From Psococerastis gibbosa (Eukaryota > Arthropoda > Insecta > Psocodea > Psocidae), in assembly GCA_963971405.1 (NCBI GenBank), contig OZ020486.1:6347419-6411418 (forward strand): 64,000 nt of DNA, in the 5' to 3' direction. Shown in pieces: positions 35,401 to 41,791 of the stretch. Position 1 is the first letter of the stretch. Every line of letters begins with the position of its first letter. The notes under the pieces were generated by a model, which saw only the letters and a program-made list of their open reading frames with translations, was not told the origin of the DNA and searched no databases. Position numbers and translations under genes: made by a program.

Positions 35401-36055
35401 ATTTTGGGGGGGGGGGGGTAGCTGAGGGTCAAAATAGGAAAAACTTATGTAGGATCGACTAAATTAGAGCGTAATAACTTAATTTACAATAGATTTACCA
35501 AATTTGGGGGGGGGGGCAGCAACCCCCCCTTACCCCCCCCCCTTACCCCCCCCCCCTGTATCCGTCCTTGAACACAGTTAGTGACGGCGAATCTTGAATG
35601 TAACGGGGGATTGAGTTAAACAGTAAAATTGAGGAAACTAGGAAGCCCTTTAGCTCACCACTGTAGGTACCTATTCTATCCAGCAGCGCTCTGCCCCCTG
35701 AGCAGGTGGGAGGGGGGGGGGGTGCAAGAACCAGTGGAGGCGGTCAAGAGGAACAGGTGTCTGATGTTTTCATATTCTCCCCTTAAGGGGGGGGGACCAA
35801 TGACAATGAACCTACAGCCTGTACACATCTACAGCTCGATGGTGCTTTAAGGGTTACACGGGCAAAATGAAGCAAAATGGCCTCCCTGACAAGGCGCTGT
35901 GGCCAACAGTTTGGATACCACTGCTTTACATCAAGCGATGGTTGGACACACCCTAAATATAATATGTACTTGTTGTCTACACTATACAGCTACTTACCAT
36001 GTGAATAGCAAAAACACAGCGCAACAGCAATACAGAATCGGAGAAGCTGTTGCAT
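12960..36055 (-). CDS. SMPD1: Acid sphingomyelinase (SMPD1 family), 12 coding exons, complete gene
   Basis: Secreted or lysosomal zinc phosphodiesterase that cleaves sphingomyelin to ceramide and phosphocholine. Coding exons on the minus strand: 36055-35998, 35009-34882, 33517-33355, 32323-32190, 31680-31513, 23613-23395, 21194-21019, 19501-19304, 16483-16313, 15790-15598, 13719-13535, 13044-12960. All joins are GT-AG and phase compatible. The total is 1878 nt, giving 625 residues, close to the usual 630 of the family. Order: signal peptide (1-19), Cys-rich exon (20-62), saposin-B (about 105-190, Cys 111, 114, 142, 153, 179, 187), proline linker, then the calcineurin-like phosphodiesterase. 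Metal ligands by family alignment are D230 and H232 (ADTHFD), D300 (TGDIP), N341 (GNHE), H450 (AHVPPG), H484 and H486 (GHTH). The C-terminal Cys cluster is also kept. No stop or frameshift was seen. Joins are inferred from splice signals, phase and family order; no transcript was available. Confidence 0.93.
13191..13515. mobile_element. hAT-like MITE h2
   Basis: Inverted ends CAGTGCCGGATTAAC and GTTAATCCGGCACTG. Flanks CTTGCTGT and CCTGCTGC agree at 6 of 8 positions. Sits in intron 11, ending 19 bp from the exon 11 donor. Confidence 0.8.
13535..13719 (-). CDS. SMPD1: Acid sphingomyelinase exon 11
   Basis: Residues 537-597. [29 protein letters not shown] and [13 protein letters not shown] match the helical region after the GHTH motif. 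Acceptor GACTGCAG, donor AG|GTAGGT, phase 0 in, 2 out. A hAT-like MITE ends 19 bp downstream of the donor. Confidence 0.93.
13885..14160 (+). repeat. Dispersed repeat family R4, copy 2
   Basis: Same blocks in plus orientation, in intron 10 of the sphingomyelinase gene. Confidence 0.7.
14425..14640 (-). mobile_element. tRNA-derived SINE-1
   Basis: Minus-strand copy with GGACTCGAACC (B-box complement) and ACCACTACTCTAC (A-box complement). Confidence 0.75.
14662..14890 (+). repeat. Dispersed repeat family R5, copy 1
   Basis: Contains GTATCTGTACTTGGTTAAGT, CGAGAACGTATACCAGTTTG and CCATGGTATCGTTGG. Reverse copies at 32520-32672 (internally deleted) and 42870-43515 (split by a MITE). Confidence 0.65.
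14899..15149. mobile_element. hAT-like MITE h3
   Basis: Inverted ends CAAGGGCGACGCCAG and CTGGCGTCGCCCTTG, perfect 8-bp target duplication GTAGGCCT (14891-14898 and 15150-15157). Core with C runs. Confidence 0.9.
15209..15593. mobile_element. Inverted-repeat MITE, copy 2, at a splice donor
   Basis: Nearly identical to the copy at 779. Its right end lies within the 5' splice site of sphingomyelinase exon 10; the adjoining TTA (15594-15596) is part of that donor on the minus strand. The left flank ends in AAA, so a target duplication is not clear. Confidence 0.88.
15598..15790 (-). CDS. SMPD1: Acid sphingomyelinase exon 10 (GHTH motif)
   Basis: Residues 472-536. [15 protein letters not shown] contains the last two metal ligands (H484, H486). 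It continues into a segment with [20 protein letters not shown]. Acceptor TTTTTAG, donor AGA|GTAAGG, phase 0 out. The MITE at 15209-15593 ends inside the donor: GTAA comes from the gene and the following GG from the transposon. Confidence 0.95.
16271..16300. repeat. (AATTG)n microsatellite
   Basis: Six perfect AATTG units 11 bp past the exon 9 donor. Confidence 0.9.
16313..16483 (-). CDS. SMPD1: Acid sphingomyelinase exon 9 (His metal ligand)
   Basis: Residues 415-471. [15 protein letters not shown] is followed by [17 protein letters not shown], where H450 aligns with the zinc-binding His425 of human ASM. Acceptor GATGAACAG, donor AG|GTAGGA, phase 2 in, 2 out. An (AATTG)n microsatellite begins about 11 bp downstream of the donor. 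Confidence 0.93.
16560..16850 (+). repeat. Dispersed repeat family R4, copy 3
   Basis: Plus orientation, in intron 8 of the sphingomyelinase gene. Confidence 0.7.
18345..18525 (+). mobile_element. LINE 3' fragment with CACGQ finger
   Basis: Encodes [46 protein letters not shown] and stop, followed by an AAAGTAAGTAAG tail. This C-terminal Cys-rich motif is typical of non-LTR polyproteins such as Jockey or related clades. Second copy at 50543-50815 (minus). Confidence 0.75.
18901..19295. mobile_element. Inverted-repeat MITE, copy 3, next to a splice donor
   Basis: Same family with an inverted centre and more diverged arms. Ends 8 nt downstream of the donor of sphingomyelinase exon 8. Left flank is GTAA. 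Confidence 0.85.
19304..19501 (-). CDS. SMPD1: Acid sphingomyelinase exon 8
   Basis: Residues 349-414. Motifs [32 protein letters not shown] and [13 protein letters not shown] match the central catalytic segment of the family. Acceptor TTTTTTCAG, donor TG|GTAAGTAT, phase 2 in, 2 out. An inverted-repeat MITE begins immediately after these 8 donor bases, at 19295. A CAGA-tail repeat starts about 35 bp upstream of the acceptor. Confidence 0.93.
19538..20407 (+). repeat. CAGA-tail dispersed repeat, copy 1
   Basis: About 870 bp from AGAACCGGTCCGAGTTTACT to CTTTCCTTATACTACGTATA, with an internal (CAGA)n run at about 20246-20285. The 5' end contains the hairpin CGAGTTTACTCG. The segment before the CAGA run resembles 3' ends seen in arthropod dispersed repeats. 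Non-coding. In intron 7 of the sphingomyelinase gene. Confidence 0.8.
20700..20800 (-). mobile_element. SINE-2, reversed partial copy
   Basis: Reverse complement of the 3' half: GGTAATACCTGTGTTGGGTT and the flanking ATTCG motif. Confidence 0.5.
21019..21194 (-). CDS. SMPD1: Acid sphingomyelinase exon 7 (GD and GNHE motifs)
   Basis: Residues 291-348. [14 protein letters not shown] carries the bridging Asp (D300), and [13 protein letters not shown] carries N341 and H342 of the active site. Acceptor GTTTTCAG, donor TT|GTAAGT, phase 0 in, 2 out. A CAGA-tail repeat starts about 270 bp upstream in intron 6. Confidence 0.95.
21466..22338 (+). repeat. CAGA-tail dispersed repeat, copy 2
   Basis: Same family and orientation as copy 1, in intron 6 of the sphingomyelinase gene, with interrupted (CAGA)n at 22157-22215. 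Confidence 0.8.
22549..23048 (+). mobile_element. RTE-like LINE fragment with (GAA)n tail
   Basis: ORF 22549-23019: [56 protein letters not shown]. This is the thumb-to-C-terminus part of an RTE-type RT. Ends with six GAA units. In intron 6 of the sphingomyelinase gene. Confidence 0.85.
23395..23613 (-). CDS. SMPD1: Acid sphingomyelinase exon 6 (catalytic domain, first metal motif)
   Basis: Residues 218-290. Contains [13 protein letters not shown] (metal ligands D230 and H232), the Cys motif [11 protein letters not shown] and [13 protein letters not shown], all hallmark ASM segments. Acceptor TTTTACAG, phase 0 to 0. The donor ACG|GTACCT is a weak match to consensus. Intron 5 upstream is about 7.9 kb and contains the intact LTR retrotransposon. 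Confidence 0.95.
23700..25440. other. Sphingomyelinase intron 5, left part
   Basis: AT-rich with no exon. The tract 24290-24480 with ACAAAATATTTGCGTCCCA has a reversed match near 30600-30700 on the other side of the LTR element, suggesting an older repeat in the same intron. Confidence 0.4.
25448..25834 (+). repeat. 5' LTR of copy B
   Basis: 387 bp, TGTGGGGACC to GCTACA; preceded by GATG and followed by the primer binding site. Confidence 0.94.
25836..25843 (+). other. Primer binding site of copy B
   Basis: TGGTGACC lies one base after the 5' LTR and is complementary to the 3' end of tRNA-Trp. Copy A keeps one further base (TGGTGACCC). In copy B the match is cut short by the deletion that removed most of the gag-proximal repeat. 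Confidence 0.65.
25950..26810 (+). CDS. gag: Gag of copy B
   Basis: 286 residues. Thr/Ala-rich start, then the structural Gag region ([20 protein letters not shown]). The nucleocapsid-like knuckle C259-x2-H262-x9-C272-x3-C276 has the CHCC order of the CsRn1 clade rather than the usual CCHC. The start was chosen as the first ATG in the conserved frame. A different frame from the LTR ATG (25810) ends at 26046. Pol overlaps by 91 nt in the -1 frame. Confidence 0.88.
   Translation: MPQTTATTATATTATATTATATTPTPTATTKMTGPASTMAVSVKLPPFWTQSANLSPALWFTQAEAQFALAGVTMETTKYYHVLSALDQSTLSEISDLLAAPVPVNPYTELKTQLIQRMSLPASSRIQLLMSEDIGDKTPSSFLRRLRALSEKAISDSVLRTIWTSRLPHAIQLAIIGHDHLSLGDVANLADKMATINSATRDRILECTMAPVDLLKTLTENVAALQAQFADRYGQRATQPRFQRQFRSPAPKQDPTWCFYHQTYGRKARKCQQPCRFPKNDDRSQ
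26720..29983 (+). CDS. pol: Pol polyprotein of copy B (protease, RT, RNase H, integrase)
   Basis: 1087-codon open frame. Protease active site DTGSD at 62-66. Reverse transcriptase with [25 protein letters not shown] and SYIDDVLV (YIDD at 364-367). RNase H with [12 protein letters not shown] and YTDHKPL. Integrase with HHCC finger ([16 protein letters not shown]), then DDE residues in [19 protein letters not shown] and [16 protein letters not shown]. No chromodomain seen. The ATG at 26720 is only the first in the ORF; expression is expected as a Gag-Pol fusion by -1 frameshift. Confidence 0.95.
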   Translation: MVFLPPNLWEEGQKVPAAMQISEKRRSQPVKAGPACATTHLLKTSHRLLITDPCTKIRYLIDTGSDICVFPRARLNLPLRRTQLELTAANGTIINTYGTTAQQLDLGLRRSFRWNFIIADVTQPIIGADFLAASNLLVDLQNSKLIDGTTHRKANLCQSPSKQPSVSTLTIPHSTPASLKVIIEEFSDLTRPRQPTDQVKHSTVHYIRTTDGPPVSARPRRLAPDKFIIAKKEFNDMIQTGVCRPSDSPWASPLHLVPKSDHSWRPCGDYRRLNARTIPDAYPVRHIADFSAELRGKTVFSKIDLVKAFTQIPVSNGDIPKTAINTPFGLFEFPFMTFGLRNAAQTFQRFMDNILRDLPWAYSYIDDVLVASSDKQEHESHLRQLFQRFREYGLVINPSKCTLGVGSISFLGYLVSAEGTQALPDRVKALTEYPLPKTFKDLRRFLGMINYYRRFLPNAANEQAPLNTLLSGDKVKGNATIPWTTKLTEAFSSCKHSLARITLLAHPDHTAPIALVTDASDTSIGATVQQRINDHWQPLAFFSQKLKENQRTWSAYDRELLAVHDAIRHFRYLLEARAFVVYTDHKPLTHAFQNPKTSCSPRQMRQMEFVSQFTTDIQYIAGQDNLAADAFSRIEAISTPVSPEQLSSAQKDDRELKELRSSRKTSLILVDVPIPGSDSVLTCDSSQDIQRPFVPKPLRRQLFEHLHSLHHPGIAASANLVAQRYIWPSIRKDCRAWARLCVNCQLSKIHRHTLTAIGTFTQPDRRFQHIHLDIVGPLPPSEGYTYLLTLVDRFTRWPEAAPMVNITAENVARTLISCWISRFGCPETITTDRGRQFESHLFADLARLCGFHHARTTSYHPASNGMVERMHRSLKASIMCHANDKWTEALPLVLLGMRATLKKDLQASPADLVYGEPLKLPGQMLTTPPSNQSPADTLISLRRKFDSLRPTRVKRHGAHQTFIPQDLAKATHVFVRQDHVRASLERPYAGPFPVLSRNDKTVTISSRGRAVTVSMDRVKPAYINASTDEPSHQSTINPPHQHPAQDKPQEKVSSPLPATDVVPTPPTRTTRSGRHVHVPRHFSDFQS
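26786..26792 (+). promoter_or_regulatory. Candidate -1 frameshift heptamer between gag and pol
   Basis: GAAAAAC in gag phase G AAA AAC, within the 91-nt overlap of gag and the -1 pol frame, six codons before the gag stop. It resembles X XXY YYZ slippery sites except for the first base. Confidence 0.45.
29995..30381 (+). repeat. 3' LTR of copy B
   Basis: 387 bp, no difference from the 5' LTR seen by eye. Preceded by the purine tract and followed by GATG. Confidence 0.94.
31513..31680 (-). CDS. SMPD1: Acid sphingomyelinase exon 5 (end of saposin-B, proline linker)
   Basis: Residues 162-217. [15 protein letters not shown] supplies the last two saposin cysteines (179, 187). It is followed by a Pro-rich linker ([20 protein letters not shown]) like the linker that joins the saposin and catalytic domains in this family. 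Acceptor TTCTCAG, donor AAG|GTAAGT, phase 0 to 0. Confidence 0.92.
31745..31960 (+). mobile_element. Degenerate RTE-like LINE fragment
   Basis: [14 protein letters not shown] then stops; PRGRRPAG. Short decayed piece in intron 4 region of the sphingomyelinase gene. Confidence 0.6.
31980..32165 (+). repeat. Dispersed repeat family R4, copy 4
   Basis: Partial copy ending about 25 bp from the donor of sphingomyelinase exon 4. Confidence 0.65.
32190..32323 (-). CDS. SMPD1: Acid sphingomyelinase exon 4 (saposin-B helices)
   Basis: Residues 117-161, including [17 protein letters not shown] and [18 protein letters not shown], with saposin cysteines 142 and 153. The acceptor is GTTTTATAG; a second AG 8 nt further in would break the frame. 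Donor GCA|GTAAGT, phase 0. A dispersed repeat (31980-32165) ends a few tens of bases downstream of the donor. Confidence 0.9.
32409..32505. repeat. (TAG)n microsatellite
   Basis: About 95 bp of GTA/TAG units with TTA interruptions, in intron 3 of the sphingomyelinase gene. Confidence 0.9.
32520..32672 (-). repeat. Dispersed repeat family R5, copy 2
   Basis: Ends match copy 1; the middle is deleted between GTCTCTCC and TACACCGG. Confidence 0.6.
32855..33132. mobile_element. hAT-like MITE h4
   Basis: Ends CAGTGGCGGATCAAA and TTTAATCCGCCACTG. Flanks TGTGAGTC and TGTGGGTC (7 of 8). Confidence 0.85.
33355..33517 (-). CDS. SMPD1: Acid sphingomyelinase exon 3 (start of saposin-B domain)
   Basis: Residues 63-116. 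The end reads [10 protein letters not shown], the C-x2-C that opens the saposin-B domain (Cys 111 and 114). Acceptor TATTGTAG, donor C|GTAAGT, phase 0 in and 1 out. The split codon becomes Leu when joined to exon 4. Confidence 0.88.
33624..33866. mobile_element. hAT-like MITE h5
   Basis: Ends CAAGGGCGGATTTT and CCCGCCCTTG. Perfect 8-bp duplication CTTTCTAC (33616-33623 and 33867-33874). Long G and C runs inside. Confidence 0.9.
34120..34205 (+). mobile_element. Short RTE-like LINE remnant
   Basis: Matches the 3' end of the fragment at 12150-12210 (TTGCTGCCAACCAATCG...). About 85 bp. Confidence 0.4.
34277..34454. mobile_element. hAT-like MITE h6
   Basis: Ends CAAGGCCGTAGCCA and TGGCTACGGCCTTG. 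Flanks GGTACCTA and CGTACCTA (7 of 8). Confidence 0.88.
34541..34818. mobile_element. hAT-like MITE h7
   Basis: Ends AGCATGGGCGTAGC and GCTACGCCTATGCT. Flanks GGTGTCT and GGTGTTT. Located downstream of the exon 2 donor of the sphingomyelinase gene. Confidence 0.7.
34882..35009 (-). CDS. SMPD1: Acid sphingomyelinase exon 2 (Cys-rich N-terminal region)
   Basis: Residues 20-62, with the motifs [16 protein letters not shown] and PPPRGCL and two cysteines. Acceptor TTTCAG and donor CTG|GTAGGC; phase 1 in, phase 0 out, matching both neighbours. It precedes the saposin exon, so it is probably the N-terminal propeptide-like part of the mature protein. I do not recognise a named domain in it. A hAT-like MITE (34541-34818) lies 64 bp downstream of the donor. 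Confidence 0.7.
35105..35203 (-). mobile_element. SINE-1, 3' part only
   Basis: Body end and (AAAT)n tail; the tRNA-like head is missing. Confidence 0.65.
35383..35570. mobile_element. hAT-like MITE h8
   Basis: Ends CAGGGACGGATCCAG and CTGTATCCGTCCTTG. Perfect 8-bp duplication AACACAGT. Core dominated by G and C runs. In intron 1 of the sphingomyelinase gene. Confidence 0.9.
35998..36055 (-). CDS. SMPD1: Acid sphingomyelinase exon 1 (signal peptide)
   Basis: Encodes residues 1-19, [19 protein letters not shown], a short polar start followed by a hydrophobic core typical of a secretory signal. The ATG is at 36055 and the donor is G|GTAAGT at 35997, phase 1. It joins in frame to the next exon, where the split codon becomes Gly. 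This ATG was chosen because it is the only nearby one that gives a signal peptide and a consensus donor in the right phase. Any 5' untranslated exon is not resolved. Confidence 0.75.
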
Positions 36056-36553
36056 TTCTATCACTGTACCGGCATACGCAGGTAACTTCGCCCCCTTGAG
36101 CTCCTCGAATACGTACTATATGCTGTTCGCTACCTGAAAGTTACCAAAAACAATGCGAGAGATAGGTTGGTTACGTAATAAACCAATGCATAGATTAAAA
36201 TTTATAATAGCCCTATAGCAGTGGCTAGAATTATCGCTATTTTTCTGTTGCATGTAGGCTATACTATCTCATTCAAATGAAGGCCATTGCCATAAGATCA
36301 ATGGGATCTAAGAACAATGTGACAAAGCACATCAGGATTACTATGTTTAATAAGAGTGGGCACGTGGCTGCCTATTTAAACCGACGTGATAGGTTAATTT
36401 TTTTGCTGTAACTTAAGCCTATGCTATATGCCGCCAGGAGCCCAGGACGGTATAGTATTGACTTGTGGGGACCACATAGTCCCACATATGTAGCAACCAG
36501 TCTGCTTCCAGCCTCACCTTTTTTTTGGTAGATGACGCTGCTCACATTCACAC

Positions 36554-37748
36554 AATGAGGTTCTGTAGGGACAGTTTTGGTCACTAGGTTCGCTGACGAC
36601 AAACCGATTTCCATATTATTCAAAATGGCCGCCGTTTGCATGTGAAAATTAAGCTGTTAGCATCTAATTAATTCTTTTAAAAATTTTTATAATATTTTAA
36701 CTATGCCTGGACCTTATTTCGCTGCATATAATTTAATATATATATAGGCCTATTCTCCATGATTTTTAGAAAAATATCACTTTAAAATAATACGTAATTA
36801 AAAAGAACCGGTCCGAGTTTACTCGAACATGCTTTCCAATTTAACAACATTAGTATATAGAGAAAATGAGTAATTTCATGGTAAATACTTTTCCCATGGT
36901 TAGATTTCCGATATCTCGGGGGGGGGGGGGGGGGGTTGTCGACCCGACGACGGGATAGGCCCTAAATTCTAGATAGGTCAGACCAACACATTATCACACA
37001 GCAATAATGGCAGGACACGCAATGCATTTGAGCGCGAATTTTCTATCATTTTTTCAAAAAATAATTTTGTGCACAAAACCAAATAGTTTTTTGGGAAAGC
37101 AACCTGTCCGGTTCCGTTACTCAATTTAACACCGCTAAAACATATCTGAAGGTAGAAATCATCGATAGAAAGGTTTCGCATAAAAATGATTTTTTAGTAA
37201 TTTTTCATTAAAATTGAGTTATTTTTATTTTTTTACCCCCAGAAGCAAACTATTAAGGGGCAAGCGACCCCCCGCCTTTTGTCAATAACGACTACAACAG
37301 ATGTGAATTTCAAAGAAATCGTTGGAGCCGTTTTGGAGAAATAATTTTTTTAGACTTTTTTTAGTTTTTTGAGAATAAAACCCCCCCAATAAATTGAGTT
37401 AGCCCAAAATAAAAAATAAAATGGTCCCGAGGTATGATTTTTGTAAACCTACAAGCCAAATTTCATCAAAATCGACTGAGTCGTTTGCCCGGAAATCGAT
37501 GAACAGACAGACAGACATTTCGTAAAAACCACTTTTTTTGGTTCCTGCTGGGACCTCAAAACGTGTAAATTGTTTGAAATCTCGGAATCGAAAATTTCAA
37601 CCATCACAAAGCTTTCCTTATAGGCTACTACGTATAAATTGGAAATCAATCATTTTAAAATAGTATTGAGGCTTATGGAAAAATCAACGCTTTGATATCA
37701 TTGCAACTGGTGCTGCCATCTACAAAATGACGTCACAAATGAACCTCA
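36554..37748. mobile_element. Element with ATGAGGTTC ends inserted in the old LTR
   Basis: The LTR breaks at ATGAGGTTC and resumes after GAACCTCAT, so the insert has 9-bp inverted ends. Most of its body is a CAGA-tail repeat copy (36803-37646). No transposase seen. Confidence 0.55.
36803..37646 (+). repeat. CAGA-tail dispersed repeat, copy 3
   Basis: Nested in the insert that splits the old LTR. Short (CAGA)n at 37503-37518. Confidence 0.8.
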
Positions 37749-37937
37749 TTCAATATTCCTAAATCTTCTTTTTACATATTTATTTCCTTTATTCAATAAT
37801 ATCTTTAATCTACCCTCAGTGTCTCATCAGCTCATTTAGCTGCGGACAGATAGTTGGTTTTTCTATATGGAAGCAGGCCGAGTCAAATCCATTATTAATT
37901 AATTGTAAGCACGTAACGTTCTTTTCAGTTTTCACAC

Positions 37938-38122
37938 ACCTGCAGCCAGATCAAGGCGATTATAATCCCGGGGTTAAATAAATACCCTAGGATTATTTAA
38001 CTGTAAACAAACAAATTTTGAATAGCACTTTCCATTATAAAATTATCTTGATTACATTTTTACTACCAGGGGATTAAATAAATACCGATATTATAAATTA
38101 TAATCGCCTCGATCAGGCTGCT
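37938..38122. mobile_element. Small MITE, family 2, inside an old LTR
   Basis: Same ends and body as 1622-1798. It splits the U3/R-like part of the diverged LTR that runs from 36464 to about 38262. Confidence 0.75.
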
Positions 38123-38309
38123 GAATGCTGATATTGTAAATTTTTAATCATGTTTGTATAGTCACTCACTCAAGTGGAGTCGAAGCATTCTCAATATCAT
38201 CAAATCAAATATTCATCCGTCCATTCCATTCCGACACTAACCAACATCAACTTCCTACATTGGTGACCCTCGACATTTGAACAAGCTGCCTTCCGGATCC
38301 GATCACGTC

Positions 38310-38525
38310 AGGGACCAGGGTCACCAATATAGGAGGGTGATCTTGATTTTTGTTGGAAATTTGGAATAGCAGGACGAACACTTGATTTGATTATATTGTC
38401 ATATTGACAATGCTTCGACTCCACTTGAGTGAGAGTGACTGACTATACAAACATGATTACAATAATACAATATCAGCATTCAGCAGCGGAGCAGCCTGAT
38501 CTTGGCGATTATAATACCGATATTT
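38310..38525 (-). repeat. Inverted copy of the LTR end, PBS and adjoining MITE end
   Basis: Reverse complement, with divergence, of about 38085-38280. It contains the PBS-like site, the LTR end with the GTGGAGTCGAAGCATT type sequence, and the same LTR-MITE junction. Confidence 0.7.
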
Positions 38526-38754
38526 ACAGGGCTGCCGTTTTGCGGGATTTTTCATCATCTCCGGGATTTTATCGGGATATGATCATTATATCGGGAAATT
38601 TCCGGGAAATTCCTATGCTTATCGTTCATGCGAATGTCTAACTTATAGATCGGGTTAGCCTTATTAAAAATTAAGTCTTTTTCAAAATTTGAAATTTAGC
38701 GCGAAAGATCGCTGCCTGGCAGATGGCAGACGGCAGAAATATATCAACTCTAGA

Positions 38755-39665
38755 GCCGGATTTTTAACCAAGCACTGGAACATACCTATATATTATGTTG
38801 TTCTGTGCCCTGGAAGCCCTATAAAAAAAAATAATAATAATAAAAAAAAATAGATTCGTTTGGGAGGGCCCATTAAAAAATAGTCTAACCTAGCGATGGA
38901 ACCGCGAAAAGATGTGATTTTATTTTATTTTACGAAAACCACAATTTAAATAGGCCTATCTCGTACTTTTTCCCCAAACTTATTCTCCGGGGGAGAGTGG
39001 TAGGTTTATTCGTCGGTAAAATCTTAACTGTACTGCTTGCAAAATGCGTAAAAGCTCACTAATTTGGGCCTGTATTTATAAAATTTTTCCCCGGGGGAGA
39101 CCCCCGAGCCCCCCTTTCTCCAGGGTATAACATGCACAAAACCTCACTGATTTGGGACCATTTATCAATTTTTTCTCCGCGGGAGACCCCCGGGTCCCCC
39201 TTTCTCCAGGGTATAACATGCACAAAACCTCACTGATTTGGGACCATTTATCAATTTTTTCTCCGCGGGAGACCCCCGGGTCCCCCTGTGGCCTGTCTTC
39301 AGGGTATGGCATGTGTATTGGTCACTTATACCCTACTTGAAAGATGAATGCATAGGTTCCAATTTTAGGCAAAATTCTCCCGCACCCTCCGAGAAAAATA
39401 TCTAAACCCGCGCCTGGTACCGGATTTTTGACCAAGCACTGGAATTTCTGGAACTTACCTATATATTATGTTGTTCTGTGCCCTGGAAGGCGGAAGCCCT
39501 AGACCAAAAAAAAAAAAAAATAATAATAATAATAGATTCGTTTGGGAGGGCCCATTAAAAAATAGGCTAACCTAGCGATGGAACCGCGAAAAGATGCGAT
39601 TTAGTTTTATTTTACGAAAACCACAATGGAAAAACGTTTAAACAGGCCTATCCCGTACTTTTTGC
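38755..39665. repeat. Direct duplication flanking the 86-bp repeat
   Basis: Blocks 38755-38975 and 39417-39665 are near copies (ACCAAGCACTGG..., TATATTATGTTGTTCTGTGC, TTCGTTTGGGAGGGCCCATT), bracketing a G/C-rich element. Confidence 0.75.
39115..39290. repeat. 86-bp tandem repeat
   Basis: Two to three units of 86 bp with TTTCTCCAGGGTATAACATG and TCTCCGCGGGAGACCCCCGG. Related single units occur at 16060-16210 and 17760-17930. Confidence 0.85.
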
Positions 39666-40130
39666 AAGATTTTCAATGTCCTACAAAATTGCAGGTATAG
39701 CAAAATGTCCATCAATTATAATGTTCTATGCATTGCTTTTCACCCAAATACTTTGGACTAGGCCTATAACCTATTATATGAAGATGACTTACCTTTCTTC
39801 TTTGTTCTCTTATTACTAAGCGCAACCTAGCTTATAGTTTAGTGTTCAAACAGATCTGAACAAATTGGTTACGCCATCAGCAAAGACATCAAATTTAGCC
39901 TAATACTGGTGTAGGTACTGCCGGTACTGGTTAATCATGATGTCAGGTTACATCGAAGCAGGTTAACCCACACGGACTTGGTACATTAAGGCTTAAGTTT
40001 GTGTTAGATTATTTATTGCATAGCTGTGAATGACACATCTTCGAGCTTCAAAAGAGCTAAAGCTGATCATTAACATACTGTATATGACACACTTGTACTG
40101 CAAAATCTGTCAGTTGTCGTTTTTTATTGC

Positions 40131-40985
40131 TTTCCAATTTATACGTAGTATAAGGAAAGCTTTGTGATGGTTGAAATTTTCGATTCCGAGATTTCAACGG
40201 ATTTACACGTTTTGAGGTCCCAGGAACCCAAAAAAGTGGTTTTTACGAAATGTCTGTCTGTCTGTCTGTCTGTGCGTCGATTTCCGGGCAAACTACTCGG
40301 TCGATTTTGATGAAATTCGGCATGTAGGTTCACAAAAATCATGATTCGGAACCATTTTTTTATTTGGGGCTAAATCAATTTGGGACGGTTTTATTCTCAA
40401 AAAACTAAAAAAAAAACGTTTAAAAAAAAATTATTTCTCAAAAACGGCTCAAACGATTTCTTTTAAATTCACATATATTGTATTTGTTATTAATGTTGAT
40501 AAAATGTGGGGGGTCGCTTGCCCCTTGATAGTTTGCTTCTGGGGGTCAAAAAATAAAAATAACTAAATTTTAATGAAAAATTACTAAAAAATAACTTTTC
40601 TGCGAAACCTTTCAATCGATGATTTCTACCTTCAGGTATGTTTTAGGTGTTAAATTGAGTAACGAAACCGGACAGGTTGCTTTCCCAGAAAAGTATTTGC
40701 TTTGCACAAAAAAATGTTTTTTTTGAAAAAATGATAGAAAATTCACGCTCAAATGCATTGCATGCCCTGCAGTATTGCTGTGTGGTAATGTGTTGGTCTG
40801 ACCTATCTAGAATTTACCCCACCTCCAGTGACGTCAGGTGGGCAACCCCCCCCCCCCCTCCCTCCGAGATATCCGAAATTTAATCATAGGAAAATTATTT
40901 ACCATGAAATTACTCATTTTCTCTATCTACTAATTTTGATAAATTGGAAAGCATGTTCGAGTTAACTCGGACCGGTTCTTTAATT
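40131..40985 (-). repeat. CAGA-tail dispersed repeat, copy 4
   Basis: Reverse orientation, complete from the TACGTAGTATAAGGAAAG end to GGACCGGTTCTT. A terminal fragment also occurs at about 60508-60540. Confidence 0.8.
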
Positions 40986-41789
40986 TACTAAGCAATTAAA
41001 ATTAATTAATTATTAATAAATTAATTAATAATTAATTTAAAGATTTAGCCTCTAAGTTGTAAAGGACGATTTGATACGCATCAGTTATCACTATATTAGT
41101 ATCCTACGCATAAGGAATATGAGTTTTAGTTTAGCAATTGTCCTGATTAACTGGTAGGTACTGTAGGGGACGGCTAAGTTATATTTCGAAAAAAAATAGC
41201 TAATGTGTCATACAATAGTATTTTGTGGCAGGCAGAGGTTGAGCTTTTCAAAGTTCTAAGAGGTGGGCCGGTATTATTTAAACGCATTTTTTTTTTTAAA
41301 TTCTATGCCTAAATGTTATGAATAAAAGAGGCAGATTATAATTTAGATATTACAGTAGGTACAAATCTGTTTGTTTATATAGGTATCGGATATACATCAA
41401 GTTTGAATATAAGTTACCTAAGGCTGCAATCCAAATAATTTTTCAATACCATCCATTTAAAAAAGTTAGGCATAAGAGGAATGCTTCATTGGGCTGCTGC
41501 TCAAGTTGGTCCGCCACATTGTATTGTAGGCTTCTCTTTGTAGCCTAACTCCATATGCACTTACTGTATATAGGCCTATACAAACCGACATTATGCATGC
41601 GAAGAAGCCTGTAATGGTATCATCCAGTAGCCTACCATAGGTAACCCTTGAAAATAAGTCATTATGTTTCATTATTGGTTCTCTGTTAGGCAAGTAGGCT
41701 ACATATTTTGTGCATATACTGTATTGAATTTATGGCATTTTATTGTATGACTGTATTAATGACGACTTCACTTATTACAGCAATGAAAA
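40986..41789. other. Intergenic, no gene seen
   Basis: AT-rich single-copy-looking sequence with no splice-flanked open frame or repeat match inside the window. Confidence 0.5.
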
Positions 41790-41791
41790 TA

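Larger units (their letters stand above)
36464..38262 (+). mobile_element. Old, broken LTR related to the CsRn1-like family
   Basis: Starts TGTGGGGACCACATAGTCCC like the intact LTRs and ends at about 38262, followed by a PBS-like TGGTGACCCTCGAC. Interrupted by a 1.2-kb insertion at about 36554-37748 and a small MITE at 37938-38122. Clearly diverged from copies A and B. No gag or pol follows. Confidence 0.8.
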
